DNA of 64,000 nucleotides from Daphnia carinata (taxonomy: Eukaryota > Arthropoda > Branchiopoda > Diplostraca > Daphniidae): assembly GCF_022539665.2 (NCBI RefSeq), contig NC_081336.1, positions 8,966,778 to 9,030,777 of the forward strand, in the 5' to 3' direction. The notes under the pieces are model-generated. The model did not search any database and was not told the origin of the DNA. It saw nothing but the letters and a program-made list of their open reading frames with translations. The first letter of the stretch is position 1. Each line of letters starts with the position of its first letter. Of this stretch, positions 55,101-64,000 are shown one piece after another. Made by a program: the position numbers and the translations under genes.

Positions 55101-56676
55101 TCAAGGCCAAGATTTTGTTCAGAAACAATTTTCGAATGGATTCATTTTCCAGCAGTTTGTTGTGACGTTTGTCATCCAGATGAAATCCTTCGTACAGATA
55201 TTTGGCGACTAAATACTCGGCAAACGTCCGATGCAAAAATTGAGGCTGCATTCCATCTCCATTAGAAAAAGTTAACCCAAAATTCAGACTGTCGATGGCA
55301 ACAGTCTTTTCTTCTAGTGTCACATCATCGCTGGATTTGTACAAAGATGTTGTTGGTGTAAACATTTCAAGGATATTTGGTCCAGGCATGATAGTTTCGA
55401 TTGCCAATTTCGTTAAATGAGACTCGATTTTCATAATCCAATTATCAATAGCATTAGCCACTATCTGATTGGAGTTGGAAGTGTTGGTTTTTTCTTTTCG
55501 AAACACGTCGCGTTTTGTATCCATCAATTTGCTGTACAGACTAACTAAGTCGAATTTCTGATCGTCAAGTAAAGCCAACAGTTTTTGGGATACCAATTCG
55601 TCACATCGGAATGTTACGTCATTTACAGCTGTGCTTTCCACAATGTCGCCAACATTTTGTTGGTAGCACTCGGCAAGAATTTTGCATTGCAAAGGGATTC
55701 CGATGAAAGCTCTTTCTTCGTCTTTCAGAGTTTGCGACACCCGATCAACTAGCGATTCGGCAAATATCTTGATGGCTCTATCTTGCCCTTCATCTGGCAA
55801 TTCTTTCTTCCAATACTTGATCAGACAATTGATCTGGTCCTCTCTGTTGAAATTTTCCAGACAATAAGCCAACTGACACAATTCGTACTGCAGGTCGTGG
55901 GCCAAGTGGGGGCGGGTAGTGATGTACAATTGAATGCCCTTCTTCTCTTGAATGAACTTCATTAGCTGAATCACAATTTTTTGGCATTCTTCACCGATTT
56001 CATCGTAGCCATCAAACATGAAAACAATCTGATCGCCCGTCTCGAACCGGTGATTCAGCAAAGAGCGAGAAAACTGGCTTTTATTTTCGACGACATGCAG
56101 ATGATTGATGAGGAATCCAATCAAATCAGGTCTGCTTCTATCGAGTTTCAATATGGCGTCAGAATGTTCAACTAGATTCAATTTGATAACCCAACAATCA
56201 GGCTTCTTCTTCTTTATTTCACTGTAGTAGTGGGAGAGTAGAGTCGATTTGCCTGTTCCAGCCACGCCACAGATGATGACAACCGGATGCTCATTCTGCT
56301 CCTCGTCAAACTGAATCAAATGGCTCTCTTCATAAATTTCGCCTGAAGTTCGGTCGCTCATTTTTGTTATGTTTTCCCAAATTTGTTTGCGGCGCTTGGC
56401 ATCGACCAACCATTCGATTTGGCCCTGGGATGTGATTTTGAATTCTTCATTTAGTTTTCCCTTAGTGCATCCCAAACGCTCTTCTAGATCAGCTATGAAA
56501 CGTTTGTCAAATGCAAATTTCACTCGTCTCTTGATGCAGAGGGATTTCTCGAAATCTTCAGGTTTAGCTCCAACTAAACGCCCAACAGATTCTTTCTCCC
56601 CATAGGTAACGTCATCATTATGGCCGGACCCTGGTTCATGATTTTCCTGTTTTACCGATGTCATTTCGCAAAGCAT
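52105..56676 (-). CDS. NACHT domain STAND-type NTPase, full-length copy
   Basis: Single frame of 1523 codons. Walker A GVAGTGKST lies at about 137-145, Walker B IVFMFDGYDE at 217-226, and a YITTR motif and the HRTFAEYLVAKYL signature follow. Ankyrin-like units (MTLLHGAAFYG, PFYFAAAKNHEE) precede a C-terminus with at least three copies of a module of the form CxSxKLxxxAVKELVLHxxDDxPVIY. Compared with 25695-29765 it has two extra internal segments, near the FDIDPHDSSTYG and LPDYSPNDLVF stretches. The first 130 residues have no recognised fold. The family role is nucleotide-dependent oligomerisation in sensing or cell-death pathways; the ligand is unknown. The frame is undamaged, so this is the reference copy of the family here. 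Confidence 0.92.
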   Translation of the reverse strand: MLCEMTSVKQENHEPGSGHNDDVTYGEKESVGRLVGAKPEDFEKSLCIKRRVKFAFDKRFIADLEERLGCTKGKLNEEFKITSQGQIEWLVDAKRRKQIWENITKMSDRTSGEIYEESHLIQFDEEQNEHPVVIICGVAGTGKSTLLSHYYSEIKKKKPDCWVIKLNLVEHSDAILKLDRSRPDLIGFLINHLHVVENKSQFSRSLLNHRFETGDQIVFMFDGYDEIGEECQKIVIQLMKFIQEKKGIQLYITTRPHLAHDLQYELCQLAYCLENFNREDQINCLIKYWKKELPDEGQDRAIKIFAESLVDRVSQTLKDEERAFIGIPLQCKILAECYQQNVGDIVESTAVNDVTFRCDELVSQKLLALLDDQKFDLVSLYSKLMDTKRDVFRKEKTNTSNSNQIVANAIDNWIMKIESHLTKLAIETIMPGPNILEMFTPTTSLYKSSDDVTLEEKTVAIDSLNFGLTFSNGDGMQPQFLHRTFAEYLVAKYLYEGFHLDDKRHNKLLENESIRKLFLNKILALKQYDGVQVFFDSMVKTLVDEDQEWRYKINHRQLPDQLTKLTENLFTQFLRNFPPIWAFDGMMTIQPYFANALRFSLSNGKGNIFLLLCDCLDATFVRQQIHWAMDTSFIRQYRYFSATFFKENKLFKRFINYFDIDPHDSSTYGVIEKLIKGMFPDHPAGIIESNSFWERDGHQQTMNDLLQFLENQHIAFDEYFHPNRELSIKPILVFLICHGNNRSHLERFLKLLSKSKAYSDDMNFANLLMKVFRCKEQMMAGQIAETLHILQEIGRSTLLVQLYGGVLSREPEAFQNIYQPFPLEHEDAILLGWDDYGMTLLHGAAFYGNVEIVEQILASFPQPELDDGVKEAVRKVVLDNFTPFYFAAAKNHEEICSKLLVFVKDFFPDALTNESTELNGFIQRSVDHAMESENAEMFQLVLNVVKKELGHDYLLHLLTHFTFPSTSIFDGCRSDKLFNAMVKIIVDRNGVVDYKCLNNLIFNTKRIARDALRHMDSENLQGLLSVEGAGPFTKRLLTSDTYLLSFNFQLLSSFLLKNFNETQLLDFVKMITLKGDTTMVKSSWPITVSTVLHSDPTYRDENIQHLLPDYSPNDLVFTLNDEKTTTVHDEGVVPRNSFWGGFLRSAITSLTNNFITREDVQCVFEFLTCVSDKLGGDCAKQLFLHQDDYGYVFLHLSQEIVKLMMKRLPEKSQEEIKQKWKEHAPPMTHDSFFNHNSTSRLPSSAIAKHYSDVLRFYLDYGSEEQRSRCDDILTSVRSIKGQERSVWSYIFEHCEVTTTNEILKSMSQIFGWEAVKKWLFHEVDGFPLLLKAVSWGDDIEGRLDMLPQEIRNDIQQVIERRAAEFIDQVFRHHETYCGELGGPIYKRLNTLIFLIKYSNAQQLEEFVKNITTLQVPTRMEKTLSLWAEMLAHPCDEAKTNNFTKMNTFLKCISEKLDTNAVKELVLHKIDDNPVIYYPAVRGEEQMVDAMLAHLDTKNRKKIQLQVNEFLNKTFEVPSDGTVP

Positions 56677-59547
56677 TGGACAGTTAATCTAACAAAAATG
56701 ATGAACTTGGAAACCCCTAAACGTAACATAAAATAATTTCACTGTCATAGTTTGAAGAATTTGTTTTAAATAAAATGTTACTTTCCTCGAGGCAAACGAC
56801 CTTATCTTGGCAGACAATACCAAAATTAGATAACGTTATCTCGGTGGACGCCGATTAGATTTCTGTTTTTTAACGAGGCGATCCACCACCAAAATACTGT
56901 TCCGCTGCAATGACTAACGAAGAGAATTTCAACCTACTGAAATAAATAAGTTGTTCGCTAGTTTGTTACGTGATTCTTTTTCCCGAGTGATATGATTTAA
57001 ATTTGATCGAGAACGAATTGGGATTTTTAAAATAAGACTAGCTTCCTTACCTTGTTAGAGATGCACAGATGACGACAATCGATCGGCAAACGGGTCACGA
57101 AGGGATGCGATTGTCACAATTCAGAGGTTCAACCAAGTTGGCGAGCTGCAGCTTTTGGAAACACTGATAAGCAATAGACAATAGAGAAATACTTGGGAAC
57201 TTTGTCATTACCCAGTACAAAATCGTGCATGTAGATAAGGGTCATTACCTTTGCAGCAATTTCGAAATGTCGATCACGCAGCGGCGTATTTTTCAATAAC
57301 ACGCTGATTATGTGCAAGATAGGTGTTGAGCACTCGTTACCGGTGACAGCCCCTGACATTCCTTTAACAATTTCTGCAATTGTTGGGCCAATCACGTTGT
57401 ATGTGTCCTGTGGCTATTGTCGGCACCCACGTTCCACACCCATGAATTTTTCTGGAAAGTTTAAAGCTAGCAGTTTCGATGGTTATCTTTTCATGTTATG
57501 GCCAGCACACCGCAGCGAAAGGAGGACATTTGTAAGATTCATACCTCGCTGAATTAGTTCTTGGAATGGATGGGTTCCGATACCTAAAGGTAATTGAAGA
57601 AACCGACAAGACGCCCCAAAGGTCCACTGTTATTTTGGGGGTCATTCGAATTCAGAAACGGCCGGTTCAAAGAGGCGCTGCACAAGCAAAATTGTCAATG
57701 TCTGAAACACTTGTGCGTTGACGAAATTGATGAACACTGCCATTGATTAGCGTAGTTTTTTTAGTCTACTTTTTATGTTCAAATGTACCAACAAACATTG
57801 AACCAGATGTATTCCTAATACGATCATTGGAATCAAATCAACCTGAATACCAATGACATTAATTGAGAAACAATGTGAGGATATTAAAAATTATGACTGA
57901 ATGTGAACCCAATCTTGTGGATTTATGCAAGCTGCTTAGTAAAATATCATCTGATTGGTGCTGGGCTGCCTTATCCGTAACCAGAACTGCTTTGCAATAA
58001 TCATTCAGATTAACTTTATTGCATGAAGTTGATGATAAATGAAGCACAGCCAATTGAGAATATGCATATTATCCACTATGCCTTTTGAAAATTCGTTTGG
58101 TTGACTTTCTGTGCTTTCCAATAATGGCATCGCTTTTGTCTCTCACATTCCTAGGCTGTTAGTATACGAGGGAGCCTATAAACATACAGAATGTAATAAA
58201 GAAGAACATTACTACTACCGTAAAAAGGGACTAATAATGAGCATGTTTTGGGCAACATGACAAAACATGAGTGAAGTTCACATACTGCAAATTCAAGAAC
58301 AATAAGTTCATTTCACAATTCATTTCAAAGCCTGAAAATTGTTTGTCTGAAATCTGAATAAGGCACAAAATTGTTTGTTTTAGCTTTACCCAGTCCTTAG
58401 TTTTTCATGCTAAGGCCTACAGCTTTTGAAGCCAAAATTAAAGTTATCAGAAAACATTAATATAACTAAGTATTAAAAATAACAATAAATAAATAAATAA
58501 TAAACAAATGACGTCTTGGCTTGTAATGGCAGACCACGACACTAATGCCACTGCTGTCTGGTATCAGGGCTCAGGACGTGCAAATTGACTACTCAGGCGG
58601 CTCGAGTAGTTGGTGTATGCCACGTTTTTAGATTCCATCAAGTGAATGTTTGTGGTCAAAGGGGCCATTAATAGTTTAGCTTTTACCTTTAGCCTACTGG
58701 GAAACTAAGGAAGAATTTGGCTGTTGGTCGTAATAACGACGAGTCTTGCTGTCTACGAACTGTCGTCAATCCAGCATGAATGGAAGCCCCAGGTACTTGT
58801 TTGATTGCCGCCAAACCAAGTGGTATCAAGTAGCATCGATTAGACTTTCTAATTTCTGAGTAAGTACCCTCTCACCTCTGATGTGTTATGTTCTCTTTAA
58901 TGCTCGATAGGGGGCGACGTTGCCGCTTGTATTTTCATCATTTTTGTTGCCTCTAAAAGAAAGTTATTGCAATCAGTTTTACATTAAATTGTTTTAATGA
59001 AATTTTATTAAAGCAGCAAACAGTTTTGAACTTATAAGCTTTTTGAACGACAGGTAGGTTTAACTTTTGATTTGTTTTCAACAAAAAATGAATGAGTTTG
59101 AATCAAGCATTATTTTAATAATTTTAAAGTGCGACTGCCAAAACAAGGCCAGTTCTAATAGTTTCTTAATTTTCCTACTACTAGCATACATATATCCATC
59201 TATATCCGTGATTTGATTATGTCCTTACTGTATCAGATGCAGTACAAAGATCGTTGTTGATAAAATACATGCAACTTAATTACCATCAATGTGTTATGAA
59301 GTCTCTGTTGCCTCTGTTACGATTTCCAATCTCACTAAAGGCTAATTATAGTATCTAAGGAAATTCCATTAATTAAATTCCCACCCTCTTGAATCTATGT
59401 ATTATTCCACACGATTTATTTTTGATTTTATTCCGCTTATATCCATGCCCCTTGAAGATAATAATTGCAGTTAGCAGTAAAAGAAATAGGAAAAATAAAT
59501 TTAGTCTACCTAAGGATACATTAACTTACCGTTCAATCTTTGTTGAC
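56677..59547 (-). repeat. NACHT 5'-flank duplication unit, copy 2, with kinase relic
   Basis: Paralogous to 29766-31890 and 60740-62715 as far as about 58965. On the minus strand, about 57730-57470 translates to decayed kinase exon 2 (SASLNRPFLNSNDPQNNSGP, then IHSKN and a ruined catalytic loop). An 88-codon minus frame at 57129-57395 has diverged copies in the other two units but no recognised domain. From 58965 to 59547 nothing identifiable is seen. Confidence 0.55.
56828..56841. promoter_or_regulatory. inverted GATA pair upstream of NACHT gene
   Basis: The perfect palindrome AGATAACGTTATCT lies 152 nt before the ATG at 56676. It is identical to the one 155 nt before the other NACHT start. 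A second pair just beside it (TTATCTTGGCAGACAA) has lost one half-site relative to the copy at 29894. Confidence 0.4.
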
Positions 59548-60423
59548 TTAACCTTGGCCACGAGATGCTACGTCCAGGAATTTTATGATTCCATCCACGT
59601 TGGATATTCCATGACGTCCGCGTAACATAGATCGTGCATCGTGGCCATTGCATTTGACGCGTATTCCCTTTTGGATTAGGATTCTAATGACGTTGATTAA
59701 GTTCGAGCTTGAATTATTTCGGCAAAGATAATGGAGCGCATTCGATCCACTGTTGGTCTCCGTGTTCACATTGATCCCATGTTGAATTAAGAGTTTAACT
59801 GCGTCGGTTAAGTTTGAGTTTGAACTGTGTCGACATAAGAAATGGAGCGTATTCCACCCTTTATCGTCGTTTGCGTTTACATTGATCCCTTGTGCGATTA
59901 AGATTTCAATTGCTGTGATCAATTCTGAGCTTGAATGAAAACGACACAGAAAATGAAGCGCATTCCATCCATCCCTGTCCGTTGCCTTCACGTCGATTCC
60001 GGATTGGATTAAAAGTTCGATTGCTCCGATCAAGTTTAAACTTGCATTGTTTTCACTTAAAAAATGGAGCGCGTTCCATCCGGCTTTTTCCTTCGCGTTT
60101 ACGTCGATGCCGGCATCGATTAACAGTTTCATTGCGTCGATTAAGTTGGAACTTGCATTGTATTCGCACAAAAAATGCAACGCATTTCTTTCTTCTTCTC
60201 CTTTTGCGTTTACGTCGATTCCGGCTTCAATCAACAGTTTCATTGCGTCGATTAAATTGGAACTTGCATTGTATTCACACAAACAATGCAGCGCATTTCT
60301 TTCGTCTTCTCCCTTTGCATTCACGTCGATTCGAAGAAGAATTAAGTCATAGATTTTTCCTACTAAAGCTGACGAAAAATCAGCAGTACATAATTGGCGC
60401 AATTCTGCTTCTTTTTCAGCAAG
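59548..60423 (-). pseudogene. ankyrin exon of a kinase-ankyrin gene, kinase mostly lost
   Basis: The exon starts right after an acceptor (TTTTTAG) at 60423 and encodes 291 residues. It has the lead-in LAEKEAELRQL, six 37-residue ankyrin units (ALHCLC, ALHFLC and ALHYLC cores) and a complete cap (DARSMLRGRHG ... IIKFLD). The array frame is intact and rather diverged from the other copies. Upstream, only a scrap of the kinase C-lobe remains, at 60670-60735. There is no in-frame ATG near its start. It could be used as an exon of a shorter transcript, but no start or promoter of its own is visible. Confidence 0.65.
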
Positions 60424-60669
60424 CTAAAAATAAATTGATATTTATTAGGATGATTGCTCGACTTGCATAAAACTTGCATATTACCATTTTTCCAGGTAGA
60501 TCTTAAGTGCGTAGTTTACCGACCATTTGTAAAATAAATTATTTTAGTATTAGTTACGGGAATACAAAATTATTGTAGTGAATTAAGGTTGCTCTACATG
60601 TCGATCAGATTTTTGTAACTTATTCTGCTATTGCAAATTTCAGATTTATTTGTATCGTAGTGATGTTAC

Positions 60670-60738
60670 CTGTGCAAGAACAGACAACCAAGGACGAGGC
60701 CTTGTGCAAAGGTATCGCTTTCGACGGTCCCCTGACTA
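60670..60738 (-). pseudogene. kinase C-lobe scrap fused to NACHT upstream DNA
   Basis: On the minus strand GTVESDTFAQGLVLG matches [15 protein letters not shown] of the family and ends in a usable donor (CACAG/GTAACA). On its 5' side the sequence changes at about 60738 into DNA matching the NACHT 5' flanks near 29990 and 56895. Confidence 0.6.
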
Positions 60739-63297
60739 CTGATACTGTTGCAATGACCTACTGAAACAGAAAACGTTGTTTGCAAGTTAATCACGTGATT
60801 TTTATGCCTTCCGAGTGGCTTGATTTGAATTTGAACGAGAACGATTTGGGATTTTTAATTATATTAGCTTCCTTACCTTGTTAGCGAAGAGTTTTAACGA
60901 AATTGGCAAGCTGCAGCTTTTTAAGCATCATTGTTAAGCTACAAACGATACCGAAATTTTTAGGAACTTTATCGTTACCCAGTACAAAATCATGCATATA
61001 GATAAAGGTAACTATCTCTGCAACAATTTCGCAATGTTGATCAGGTAACGGCGTGCCTTGATGTCAATAACACGCTGATTATGTCCAGCGTAGGTGTGGG
61101 ACGTTCGGTGGCGGTTCCACTGACACTCCTCTAGAAATTTCTGTAATTATTCGGCCAATCAATTTGTATAGGTTCTCTTGCTATCGTCGGCATCCACGTT
61201 CCACATACATCGGTTTTTCTGGAAAGTCTCTAGTTTGGGGGACCACCCCCCTTTCGATGGTTATCTTTTCATGCTGGCCAGCTCACCGCAGCGAAAGGAG
61301 GACATTTGTAAGATTAATACCTCGCTGAATTAAGTTCTTGGGATGGATGGGTTTCGAGACCTAAAGGTAATTGAAGAAACCGACAAGACGCCCCAAAGGT
61401 CCTCTGTTATTTTGGGGGTCATTCAAATTCAGAAAGGGCCGGTTCAAAGAGGCGCTGCACAAGCAAAATGGTCAACTAGCTGAGACGCCTTTGCATTGGC
61501 GAAACTGGAGGACACTGCAACTGGTTAGCTCAGTTCTTTTGAGTCAACTTTTTATGTCCAAATGTACCACACACTAAACTAGAGGTACATACTGCTCCCA
61601 ATAAGCTCATTGTGATAAAACCAACCTGAATACTAATGATATTAGTTGAGAAAGAATGTGAGGAGCGATATTTAAAATTATGACTGAATCTGAACCTGAC
61701 ATCATGAATTTGTGCAAGCTGCTTGGTGAAATATCATCTGGTAGGTAATAGGCTGCCTTATCTGCAACCTGGACTGCTTTGAGATTATCATTCAGATGAA
61801 CAAGACGCAAAAGCATGAAGCATTAAGTTGATGAAAAATGTAACAGCCAACTGAGAATATGCATGGTGTCCACTATTTTTCGAAACATTTTTTGCTTGGC
61901 TCTCTGTGCTTTCCAATAATGGCATCGCTTTTCTGTGGCAGGCGTCAAAGGCTGTTATCATAGGAGGGAGCCTATAAACATACAGAATGGAAGAAAGAAA
62001 AATATTACTGCTCCCATTAAAAAGGGCTGTTAAAGAGTACCTTTTGGATAACTTCACAAAATATGAGTTCCTGTACTGCAATACGAAAGTGGTGTAACTG
62101 CACATTCAAGAACAGTAAGTTCATTTCACAATTCAATTCAAAGCCTGCAAATTGTAGGTCTCAAATTTGAATGCTAGTTAAACTGAGTGGTTCAGTCCTT
62201 AGTTTTTCATGCTAACAGCTTTTAAAGTAAAAAACAAATAAATACAAAAAGTTATTTATAATTAAGTGTTAATAATTACAAAAAATAAATAAACAAATGA
62301 CTGTTTATAGCGTAATGGCAGACTTCGACACTACTGCCACTACTGTCTAGTATCAGGACTCATGACGTGCAAGTTGACTACTCAGGCGGCTCAATAGTCG
62401 CTGTAGACCACGCTTTTAGATTCCATCAAATGTATCTTTGAGGTAAACGGGGCTATTAATAGCTTAGCTTTTACCTTTAGCCTACTGGGAATGTATAGGA
62501 AACTGACGCCATTACAGCAGGAATGGAAGCCCCAGGTAATTGTTTGATTGTCGCCAAACCAAGTATTTACAAGAAGCATCGCTAAGACTTCCAATTTTCT
62601 GAGAAAATTCCTTCTCAGATGTAAGTTCTCTTCGATGCGCGATAAGAGGCGACGTTGTCATTGTAGTTTCGTCATAACTGCGTTTCTATTGCTTGTTTAT
62701 GAAAGATATGGTAACAAATAACAACCAGTTTTATCTGTTTTCAATTTTTTCCTGTTTTTATACATTTTTTATCAGAGCAATAAATTATACTTGTACGTCA
62801 TAGTGCAACGTCCTTCTTCTTACCTCGTTTGTTTTTACTTCCACCGAACCTGTTAAAAGACCAATTTGTACGTAGAGTTTTCTCTAAAACATGTTACAGA
62901 TCTTCTGTGGTCGTTGTGATTTTTGAAAGGTAAAATCATCCAGATTCCCTTTCGGAACTCATTAACACAGTGTATTGCCCTATTTACCCAATTTGTTGAA
63001 AGGTTGTTCAAAGCATAAAAAGGTGGGGAGGTCTTTGGGGTTTCTTCTGCAATAGAGAGAATGATTATTCAGTTCAAGGAAACAGTCTGATAGAAATAAA
63101 GTTTGCGAGGTCAGCAAGTGCTGCTGCATATCCCGCAATAAGTTGCGGCAGCCAAAGTCTCACTGACATCAAGTGGTAGGCCACGCTAGGATAGTTCATG
63201 TGTTCTCTGTTGGGCGTCGTGAGTCGTGCTACTGAGCTAAAGAAAAAAAATTTTAAGCTAATCCAGAATTGCTTCGAAAATAAGATGAACCAATTGT
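60739..63297 (-). repeat. NACHT 5'-flank duplication unit, copy 3, and NACHT 3' flank
   Basis: 60740-62715 matches the upstream regions of the two NACHT genes, including the kinase relic near 61480-61250, although no NACHT gene follows it; a kinase-ankyrin remnant does. 63060-63297 matches 25200-25450, the 3' flank of the first NACHT gene. Between them nothing else is seen. Confidence 0.55.
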
Positions 63298-64000
63298 TTA
63301 GGCAAAGCATTTGCATTCGACTTCAAATGCTTCCTCCATGGCATTAGTTATAACACCAAAGGACGGGGCCTCGTAAGTTTTGTCTAAAAACTCATTGACT
63401 TGACGTTGAATCTTTTTGCGATTTTTGGCATCCAAATGAGCGAGCATCGCTTCAACTGTCTTCTCCTCCCCTCTTAGGGCAGGATAATATATGACGGGAT
63501 TGTCATCGATTTTGTGCAGCACCAATTCTTTCACGGCATTTGGGCCCAGTTTCTCTGAAACGCATTTTAAAAATGTGTTCATTTTCGCAACGTCGTTCGT
63601 TTTGGCTTCGTTACACGGGTGGGTTAGCATCTCAGCCCATATGCTAAGCGTCTTCTGCGTTCTCGTGGAAACCTGCAAGTTCGTTATGTTTTCCACGAAT
63701 TGTTCACGTTGCTGAGCATTGCTATATTTGATTACAAATGTCAATAGGGTTAATCGTTTGTGATAAACTTTATCCGATGCCTGAAAATAAGTTTCGTGAT
63801 GTCGAAATGTTTCGTCAATGAACACGACAGCTTTTCGGTCAATAACTTGTTGAATGTCATTTCGCATTTCTTGTGGCACCATGTCCAGCCATCCGTCAGT
63901 GTCATCTCCCCACGACAAAGCTCTGAGTAAGAGGGGAAATCCGTCCACTTCGTGGACCAGCAACTTTTTCACGGCCTCCCAACCGAAAATTTCCGACACA
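63298..64000 (-). CDS. NACHT-family protein, C-terminal part (runs off window)
   Basis: The visible 233 codons correspond to the last part of the NACHT genes at 25695 and 52105. They include the IFGWEAVKKLLVHEVDGFPLL module and the VKELVLHKIDDNPVIYY module. The tail is longer by about 15 residues than in the 52105 gene (KTYEAPSFG, then a Cys-rich end). The frame is open to the window edge, so the NTPase domain should lie beyond 64000. This is a third tandem member of the family on the same strand. Confidence 0.85.
   Translation of the reverse strand, partial: VSEIFGWEAVKKLLVHEVDGFPLLLRALSWGDDTDGWLDMVPQEMRNDIQQVIDRKAVVFIDETFRHHETYFQASDKVYHKRLTLLTFVIKYSNAQQREQFVENITNLQVSTRTQKTLSIWAEMLTHPCNEAKTNDVAKMNTFLKCVSEKLGPNAVKELVLHKIDDNPVIYYPALRGEEKTVEAMLAHLDAKNRKKIQRQVNEFLDKTYEAPSFGVITNAMEEAFEVECKCFA

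Overview
The window looks like nuclear DNA of a small crustacean, most likely a water flea of the Daphnia type. This is inferred from spliced genes with short (about 60-85 nt) GT-AG introns, AT-rich spacers, and the families present: IRE1-like kinases joined to ankyrin repeats, very long intron-poor NACHT proteins, and secreted coiled-coil/C1q-like proteins. No database search was possible, so species and orthology are inference.

Layout. 1-15.9 kb (+ strand): a tandem series of kinase-ankyrin genes and their remains. An almost complete gene lies at 1903-3904, a mosaic of two broken copies at 9052-10578, and the best preserved gene at 14039-15887. 16.7-40.3 kb: a large inverted duplication. 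The left arm (16727-24148) and right arm (31606-about 40310, reversed) each carry a kinase-ankyrin gene, ankyrin relics and the same flanking blocks. A short inverted-repeat element sits at the inner edge of both arms. Between the arms are a 100-N assembly gap and a 4.1-kb NACHT gene on the minus strand. 40.6-47.5 kb (minus strand): two damaged coiled-coil/C1q-like genes, a small secreted-protein gene with a TATA box, and gene-poor DNA. 47.6-52 kb: gene-poor DNA with a 38-bp minisatellite and a tRNA-like relic. 52-64 kb (minus strand): a 4.6-kb NACHT gene, its duplicated upstream region, a 5'-truncated ankyrin gene fused to another copy of that upstream region, and the 3' end of a third NACHT gene at the window edge.

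The kinase-ankyrin genes share one plan. Exon 1 encodes the start of the N-lobe, exon 2 the catalytic core (HRD, DFG, APE), exon 3 the end of the C-lobe, and exon 4 the whole ankyrin array. The kinase resembles IRE1 in its catalytic and C-lobe motifs, but ankyrin repeats with a 37-residue period follow where IRE1 would carry its RNase domain. Array length varies from one to seven units between copies.

The NACHT proteins have Walker A and B motifs, a winged-helix signature, a few ankyrin repeats and a C-terminal repeated module. Their 5' flanks share inverted GATA pairs at the same distance from the start codon. They also contain decayed kinase sequence, so the two families have shared an evolutionary neighbourhood. 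The likely theme is a rapidly rearranging cluster of intracellular sensor or signalling genes (immune or stress-related by analogy). No function is demonstrated by the sequence.
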